From: Acanthococcus lagerstroemiae
Taxonomy: Eukaryota; Arthropoda; Insecta; Hemiptera; Eriococcidae
DNA length: 64,000 nucleotides
Direction of reading: 5' to 3'
Assembly (NCBI GenBank): GCA_031841125.1
Contig: CM063109.1
Span: 5,308,321 to 5,372,320, forward strand
Shown: in pieces, positions 58,263 through 64,000 of the stretch
How positions within the stretch are numbered: the first letter of the stretch is position 1
Layout of the letters: every line of letters begins with the position of its first letter
The notes under the pieces: model-generated
The model's input: only the letters and a program-made list of their open reading frames with translations
Told to the model about the DNA's origin: nothing
The model's database searches: none
Translations under genes and position numbers: made by a program

Positions 58263-59414
58263 CTTCACAGTCCGAAAATAAGCGAACGTTTATTACAAAT
58301 CTGATTACTAGTTTTGTTTCATTTTTTTATCCACAGATAATTAACAGGTTGAACAGCGAAAAGGTAACAAAGATTTACCATACCATATTGATTTTTCGAA
58401 TTCTGAAAAGTAACCAATTTTCACTTCGACTCTTATAACAATTTTCAATTCCGCAATCTTTCTCCCTCGCCCAAGATAACCCATAGGTACAAACATCGAA
58501 AGGATAAAAAGATTTATCTAACTGAATTGCCTACCTTCCGGTATTGACGGGGCTACATTAGTTTTATGATTGGGATCAAAAAATTCAAATGTAATTTTTG
58601 GAGTGCACAACTTCAACTTTCTGTAGTCTCTTCGCTTTTCAAAATAGGTAACAGGTGGGAATAATTTTTGTTACATTTCAGTGTACTACCCACTGCTGCT
58701 ATTTAAAACGGTAGCAAAGAAGTTGTCACGAATGATATGCAACTCCAAATTTGAAACAAACAATTCCAACACTTCTAAACAAAACTTCATTGAGCGAAGT
58801 ATAACCATATTTCAAGATGGAGAGAAACAAAATCATCAGCACTATTTATTACCTATCTCGGAAATTGAAGGGGCCACCAAAATTCAGAGTTGTGCGCTTC
58901 AACCCATCTTACCTAAGTTTATAATAACAATTATATAAATTAGTATCCCATGAACATCAAAGTTGACAATTCAGTTCAGTAAATTATTGTCACCACTCAT
59001 GAATAACCCATTGATTACCTTCAAAAAAATAAATCCCGAATTAAAATCAGTAATCAGACTAGCAACGGAAGTCCGCTACTTTCAAATTCGGAACACTTAT
59101 AGCCCCTTCATTTTTGAGTGTAGTCCACACTTATACATAACGTTGTTTGCTCTTCTAGCTGAATGCCATCACCTCATCAACTCAGCTTACTGAGAAGGAA
59201 CATCCTGTACAGTCTTCTGCAAAAACGGAAGTACTGTTGCAAATGTATCCAAAGGAAAGTATTGAAAGAGTCCGTCCGCTGCGCCCGGCATCTGCAAATT
59301 GAATAGTGCTTCTCGAAACAACAGATGGGAACGCTGTACACATTATTATACTATACCCATGTTATAGTAGTACTGGAATGAATCGCTAGATGCTAGATGG
59401 GTAACCGTGATGAC
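58263..59414. other. No gene seen
   Basis: AT-rich sequence with only short chance frames. Confidence 0.4.
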
Positions 59415-59589
59415 CAGTGGCGTAGCCAGACTTGGTGTGGGGGTGGGCTCATTTCACTTTTACAACATTATAGGTGTAATACTTATTATTACCAGAATAA
59501 ATTTCAATTTTTTCACACTTTCGGCCATTGCTGGGGGAGGGAGAGGTCAGACCCCCAAAACACACCCTCCCTTCATGGCTTCGTTCCTG
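59415..59589. mobile_element. 175-bp hAT MITE, inverted relative to the 52.9-kb copy
   Basis: Left end CAGTGGCGTAGCCAG, right end ATGGCTTCGTTCCTG. Flanks GTGATGAC (59407-59414) and ATGATGAC (59590-59597) match at 7 of 8. The interior contains the reverse complement of the shared phrase (TTACAACATTATAGGTGTAA), so it is in opposite orientation to the copies at 21825 and 52943. Confidence 0.8.
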
Positions 59590-59609
59590 ATGATGACTGA
59601 TTTTCTGAC

Positions 59610-59870
59610 CACAAGAGTAAAGATCATTATGTTACTACCTGAGAATAAAAAATTTGTTAGAAACCAGACTTTTATTCGCAAATGCTAAGAACTTCCTGGA
59701 TTAAAAATATATACCTTTTCTAACAAATTTTTTACTCTCCGATAGTACCATAATGATCTTTACTCCGTGTTTTTCTTATGGGAGTCGGTACGTTCGTTAG
59801 TCAACAGACGGGTATTTTTGCTAACAGTAACTCACTGTGTGACCTGACGGGAAATCGGTCAACTAAAAAA
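59610..59870. repeat. Fold-back repeat, copy 2 (uninterrupted)
   Basis: Arms at about 59611-59663 and 59715-59770 pair (GTAAAGATCATTATGTTACT against GGTACTATCGG/ATAATGATCTTTAC with TTTGTTAGAAA cores) around about 50 nt. The following 100 bp resembles 740-860. Comparison with copy 1 shows where the hAT element at 35-604 was inserted. Confidence 0.7.
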
Positions 59871-59914
59871 ACCAAAACGGCTGACAGGAATACCTCTTTT
59901 TCATTTTTTTCTCC

Positions 59915-59990
59915 ATGCCCGAGTCCTGGAATCCGTCCTTTAGAGCATTACCTCAGAGACATCAGGGAGCCGGTTGTAGCTACGGATGTC
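59915..59990 (-). repeat. SINE tail fragment
   Basis: T-rich run followed by CATGCCCGAGTCCTGGAATC and GAGCATTACCTCAGAGACAT, parallel to 44851-44910 of the intact SINE. The tRNA head is absent, so this is a 5'-truncated copy or a LINE-derived tail shared with it. Confidence 0.5.
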
Positions 59991-61499
59991 TCAGTGGAAG
60001 CCAACGCCAAGTTCGTAACTAAATTTTCACCATGCACTATGAAGGCTGCGCTTCCGGATGCCTGAGTAACAAAAACCGCAGAACCCGACTTTTCACAGGA
60101 TATCTTACTGTCGGTCAAGAGTCAAGTCAAGCAGTTCAACAAAAATTAGGCACTTCACTAAAGGGTCACGCTAATATTAGGCACAACTGTTCAAGATCAA
60201 CACTCAATTTCACAAACGAAGTGAGCTAAAAACATTTCGAGGGTCTTTCAAGCAAATATCATCTTACAAGTCCCAAATTTTCTAACTGACAGTCGGTGAG
60301 TTTCCAACTGAAGTCAACTGTCAAACCTTTGAAGCAAGACGCACCTCATTTCCCTCCCCTTCGATACGCTTCTGATGGAGATTTAGGTTTGTCAATACCA
60401 GGGCCAGACTTAGCATGTGAAGGCTTCGGGGTCCAGAATTGGAGGGGCTTCGATTCCTGTAAGTTCTGAAGGGGAAAAAGTTTGCAAATTAAGAATTCGC
60501 ATCATTTTCATTCGAGTCAAGGATACATCGTTTTATGCGAAATTTTGATACTTAATTTGGTGGGGGCCCCGTGGGCATTTCTTCCCCCAAATACAGCTTT
60601 CATAGAGACTAAGCTGCCCCGTTTGAGGCATCACATAAAATGGCGGAAAATTACTTTGTATTATTCAACAGTGTTTATCACTAAGCAGCTGACAACGAAA
60701 GTGCGCACAACCCGAATACTATCAGCTTTCGAAATCGTTAGGTACAACTTTTTTACAGCTGACACGGAGCTGTCGAAGTCACGGGAAAGCTGCGTTAACA
60801 ATAATAATTACTTTTCACTCATACGTTGACATCATCATTTATAAAATACTCGCGACAAGAGACGTACGAGTACACAATTTCGGCGCTGAAAGAAGTTTGT
60901 TTAGTTGACTTTTCCGGCTACTAGATCCTGATACTTAAAAAGGCTCGTAGCGTATTCTCTACGAAGACTTCTGGGCTGTGTAGCAGCTGCGGTCAGTATC
61001 CCAGGAAAATGGTACATTTTCCACTTGACCTGCAATACGACCGAGTCTGATGTTTTGACTCGCACATGTAGAAGTTCGTTTATTTTCGAAATCTCGAGGG
61101 ATAGCCGAGGCTCTGACAACAACATTTTTCAGTTGTACAGCTCCGAGCCACCCAGTACCTCATCTTGAAGATAGACCAAAGATGTTCACAGCGAAACTCC
61201 CGAGTCGTAATCTGGTTCAAGAAGCCAAGTCGAGGTGCCGAACCCAGAATGGACGCGTATGATTTTTCTACCACGACGACAATATCGCGAAATCCTTCTC
61301 CATTGGCGAATTCGCCACAACGGTGGAGCACTCGAACCTGCAGATTCTGCACCAGGAAACACAAGCGAAAAACAGGCACTAGATGAAAGACCGTCTCCTA
61401 ATGGCTGATGTTTCCACAATATAGCAGAACGACTGCATCTCGATACGACCTTGACAGCACGCATTCCGAATACGAAAGGGAAAATACAGTATCAAACGA
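59991..61499. other. No gene recognised
   Basis: Opposing frames at 61080-61464 of 70-100 codons; none shows a recognisable family. No element ends found. Confidence 0.35.
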
Positions 61500-62420
61500 C
61501 GTTATTGTAATTTATAAACACTTTACCAAGCCTCACAGAGCGAAATAGAGACAGATAGCTCGAGAGAGAAAGAAAGAGAGCGACAGACACACACAACAGA
61601 TAAACACTAAGAAAAAGCGAAAAGAGAGTTAACAAGAATCGTGTTAACGTAATAACGAACTCCGAATAAGGGTCACCGTTATAAATTACAATATCAGTAG
61701 GTCATCTCGACCGAGATTGCAATGAGATGATGGCGTTTAAAACATGGCGGCGGCGGAAGCGTGCGGGGGCAGAAAAAGGGATTCCTTCCCAGACATTGTA
61801 AAGATAGGCGGCGGCATATTGTCGGAATGTAGTTAAATCGAAGGCTGAGACGAGGTAAAGAGGAACCTGCACAGCATATTATCCGTCTTTCTCTGACCGG
61901 GCACACGATATATATATAAATAAATAAGAGAGAAAAAAAAGGAAGAAAAAAAGAGAAGTTTACCGAGTGGCGCGTGCTTTACGAGGATGTCGCAGTTATG
62001 TAATCACGTCGGTCTCTCTCCTCTCGCACAGATTGCTCACGAGAGAAAAATATTCGCGAGATACGATAAAAAAGAGGGAAAAAAAGTTTACACGACGGCG
62101 ATGAATTAACCTTTTTTTTTTTTCTGTTCAACAATTTCTGTTCGGTGCTCTCGACCTCTTTAGACACATCTGACAGAATACGTCATCGTTGATGAATCAT
62201 TACACGAGAGTACAAATCTAGCGGAAACGTGCGACACTGACGCATATCAGCGTGGCAGCGCTGCATCAGATGTCCATTTCACATCTCCAAGTTCACCTCA
62301 CGATTTCGGCTCCAGTTTCGAGAATACGCGGAAACGTTTTTTCGACAGATCGGGTCGGGTATTTCGTCAGTGAAGGGTGTATACGATGAAGAGCAGCCCG
62401 TCAGGTTCCACGAAAAACCC
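61500..62420. promoter_or_regulatory. GA/CpG-rich block with an ATGGCGGCGGCGG motif
   Basis: Purine repeats (61555-61620, 61928-61960) flank a GC-rich patch. AAAACATGGCGGCGGCGG at 61740 resembles the YY1/Pho-type AAnATGGCGGC promoter motif. The same ATG opens a 30-codon plus-strand frame beginning MAAAEACGGRKRDSFPD, which could be a first coding exon or chance. Treated as a possible promoter or first-exon region. Confidence 0.3.
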
Positions 62421-62904
62421 TGTCATTCATCGACCACCATGAAGGACTGACTTCCTCATCAAGTCTGTTAGAGCAGTACTGCTTACCACTGTGTTTCAAA
62501 TGGAATTTCCTTCGAATGTGCTAAATGCCTTTCACGAGGTTCAGTTATATCCGGACAATGGTTTACATACTGTACTTCACAACTGTTTCCACAGACCGAT
62601 CGCCGACGTCATCAGGTACCGTAGCTCTAAAAGTACAGCAAATCAAGACCGACACTGCATATTTCGAACATCCGTGTGATATGAAAACGTAATACATTCA
62701 GCCACGTTTCACAAGAGTTACCACTAATGGAAATAAATACGTACTGAAAGAGAGGCGACTTTTTGCGCTAAGAGTGAGCTGATTTAAATAATTTAAAAAA
62801 AAAAAACCACGAAAAACCAGGGTGAGATTCCCATTTCCATTTCGGTCCTCAAAGATCTCTGCAGCTATAACGGTAGGTTTTATTGTTCAAGCTGGTTTCC
62901 TTGA
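62421..62904. other. No gene seen
   Basis: No supportable feature before the LINE 3' fragment. Confidence 0.4.
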
Positions 62905-63005
62905 TAAGGTTATCAGTCCTACGACCGGTTTGATGCAGCTCTCCATTTCTCCCTATCTTGTGCAAGTTCTTTCATTTCGTAATAAAACTTACATCTCACA
63001 TCCTT
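62905..63005 (-). mobile_element. RTE-like LINE 3'-end fragment
   Basis: About 95% identical by eye to 35918-36020, including TACGACCGGTTTGATGCAGC and CTCCATTTCTCCCTATCTTG, and ends the same way near the GATAACCTTATC tail. A 5'-truncated copy of only the last 100 bp, as expected from target-primed insertion. Confidence 0.75.
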
Positions 63006-63119
63006 GATTAAAACTTTCCGAGGATGATGCTCCCCCAAGTAGCTCCCTCCTGGGCATCCGAATGGGGAGCTTTCTACGTCCGGAAAAATTATTCACTGGT
63101 TGGAACGCCATCATGAGTA

Positions 63120-63373
63120 CCTGTGGGCTGACAGGGAGAATGGGACCTCAGGGTAAGAAAAAAAAAAAAAAAAATTTTGTAATAATAACTGTTTTTGACT
63201 AATTTTTGGCCACTCTTTCGCCTGGTATTGTCGAAAGAATTTTCTCAAACGGCTGTAAGTCTCCAAAGTTGACTGTCTCTGTAACGTGAAAACGTTGTCA
63301 ATTTTGTTCATCCGCTCTCCTGTAAAATTTACATTTTTGCGCTGAGGTCCCTTTCTTTCTGTCAGCGCACACC
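63120..63373. mobile_element. 254-bp MITE with TA flanks
   Basis: Terminal inverted repeats of about 33 bp: CCTGTGGGCTGACAGGGAGA on the left mirrors CTTTCTGTCAGCGCACACC on the right, with GGGACCTCAG inside both. TA dinucleotides flank both ends (63118-63119, 63374-63375), fitting a Tc1/mariner-type target duplication. A 17-A run and AT-rich core follow. No ORF. Confidence 0.6.
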
Positions 63374-63375
63374 TA

Positions 63376-64000
63376 ATTAATATTTAGAAAAGTTACCTTT
63401 CCTGGAAAGAGATACTGTTGCAATTTTTCATTGCTTTCAACAGGGTTTATACGTCGGAGTTTGCCTTCTCTAGGTGCTTTTGGTTGCGATTTTAACGATA
63501 CATAACCTTATAGAGTCTTGTTTTCTCTCTTTTTTTACGCTTAAACCTCCTCACCACGGTACAAGCTCAGATGATTTCGAGGAACTGGTTGAATTAAGGA
63601 ACTTTCACGTAGAAAGGATTCTAGAAATTGCAATTTAAACTTCAATTCGATTTACTTCTATTTTTATAGCTGAAATGATTGAAAAATGAGCTCGTTATCA
63701 AAAGGACTATTTCACGATGACACCAGATACCGCCGAACTTTCCTTAGAAGAACAAGCTCAGGGACGTAACCATGAACTGACCAGTTTCGAACCTCTTCTT
63801 CAGTGCATCACAATTATCCCCAGGGTCAAACGGACTGACACAGAATATTCAATAACTTTCAAACCCTCGAAGTCATAATCGAAAATGAACGACACGTTTT
63901 ATTAGACGTCATCTCCCTCCCCCGTAAGGCCTCAGCATCATTTCCAATTCAGGGACACTGCGATCAAGAAGATAAAGTTGAAAGTAAAGAGATTCCAAAA
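63376..64000. other. No gene seen to the window end
   Basis: No coding or repeat feature that I can support. Confidence 0.4.

Noticed and set aside
1..64000. CRISPR array or bacterial operon content
   Set aside because: No regularly spaced exact repeats. Spliced genes, non-LTR and LTR retrotransposons and poly(A) tails show nuclear animal DNA.

Overview
This is a 64 kb piece of animal nuclear DNA, most likely from an insect. It has one recognisable host gene, split into many short exons with GT-AG introns, and a background crowded with decayed transposable elements. The host gene is osa (the ARID1/BAF250 subunit of the BAF-type SWI/SNF chromatin remodeller), on the minus strand between 29581 and 2527. 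Its ARID core and BAF250 C-terminal region resemble insect Osa more than vertebrate ARID1A. I cannot name the species. The repeat content (hAT-type MITEs, RTE-like and Jockey-like LINEs, Ty3/gypsy) fits many insects, perhaps a hemipteroid, but this is a weak inference.

I assembled 18 coding exons of osa by hand from splice sites and reading phase. They join without a frame break into 5,619 nt (1,872 residues plus stop). In transcript order the protein runs: a conserved Ser/Pro segment containing RPTPSPTGSTGSRSMSP; long Pro/Gly/Gln-rich low-complexity regions; the ARID DNA-binding domain split over two exons (13067-12870 and 10868-10652); another Pro/Gln-rich stretch; and the large BAF250_C exon (5929-4121) plus the final exon (2928-2527). 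The true N-terminus, a long Pro/Gly/Gln-rich segment in other Osa proteins, is not visible. Either it lies beyond base 64000 or the first coding exons were missed, so most or all of 29582-64000 is probably a very long 5' intron or upstream region.

Layout. 1-1400: flank holding a fold-back element interrupted by a 570-bp hAT-type insertion. 1440-2526: AT-rich 3' UTR with candidate poly(A) signals. 2527-18749: seventeen osa exons. 18750-29466: a 10.7 kb intron with several inverted-repeat elements. 29467-29581: the most upstream osa exon found. 30482-31354: hAT-like element. 32500-34400: CpG-rich, coding-poor block that may be a promoter or 5' UTR. 35905-37345: minus-strand RTE-like LINE remnant. 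37500-39440: Ty3/gypsy remnant carrying a 201-bp DNA-transposon insertion. 42320-45781: plus-strand Jockey-like LINE with its poly(A) tail, itself split by a 435-bp tRNA-derived SINE. 52943-63373: several MITEs with clean target-site duplications, and further CpG/GA-rich blocks near 54.2-55.9 and 61.5-62.4 kb.

No complete second host gene, CRISPR array or functional tRNA gene was found. The most interesting points are: a near-perfect 48-bp hairpin in the osa intron between the two ARID exons, whose arm differences become G:U wobbles only on the osa-sense strand; a run of four SUMO-consensus VKxE motifs in the acidic linker of Osa; a protein-like ORF in the last osa intron; short osa introns that are open and in frame; and a set of nested transposon insertions with readable target-site duplications.
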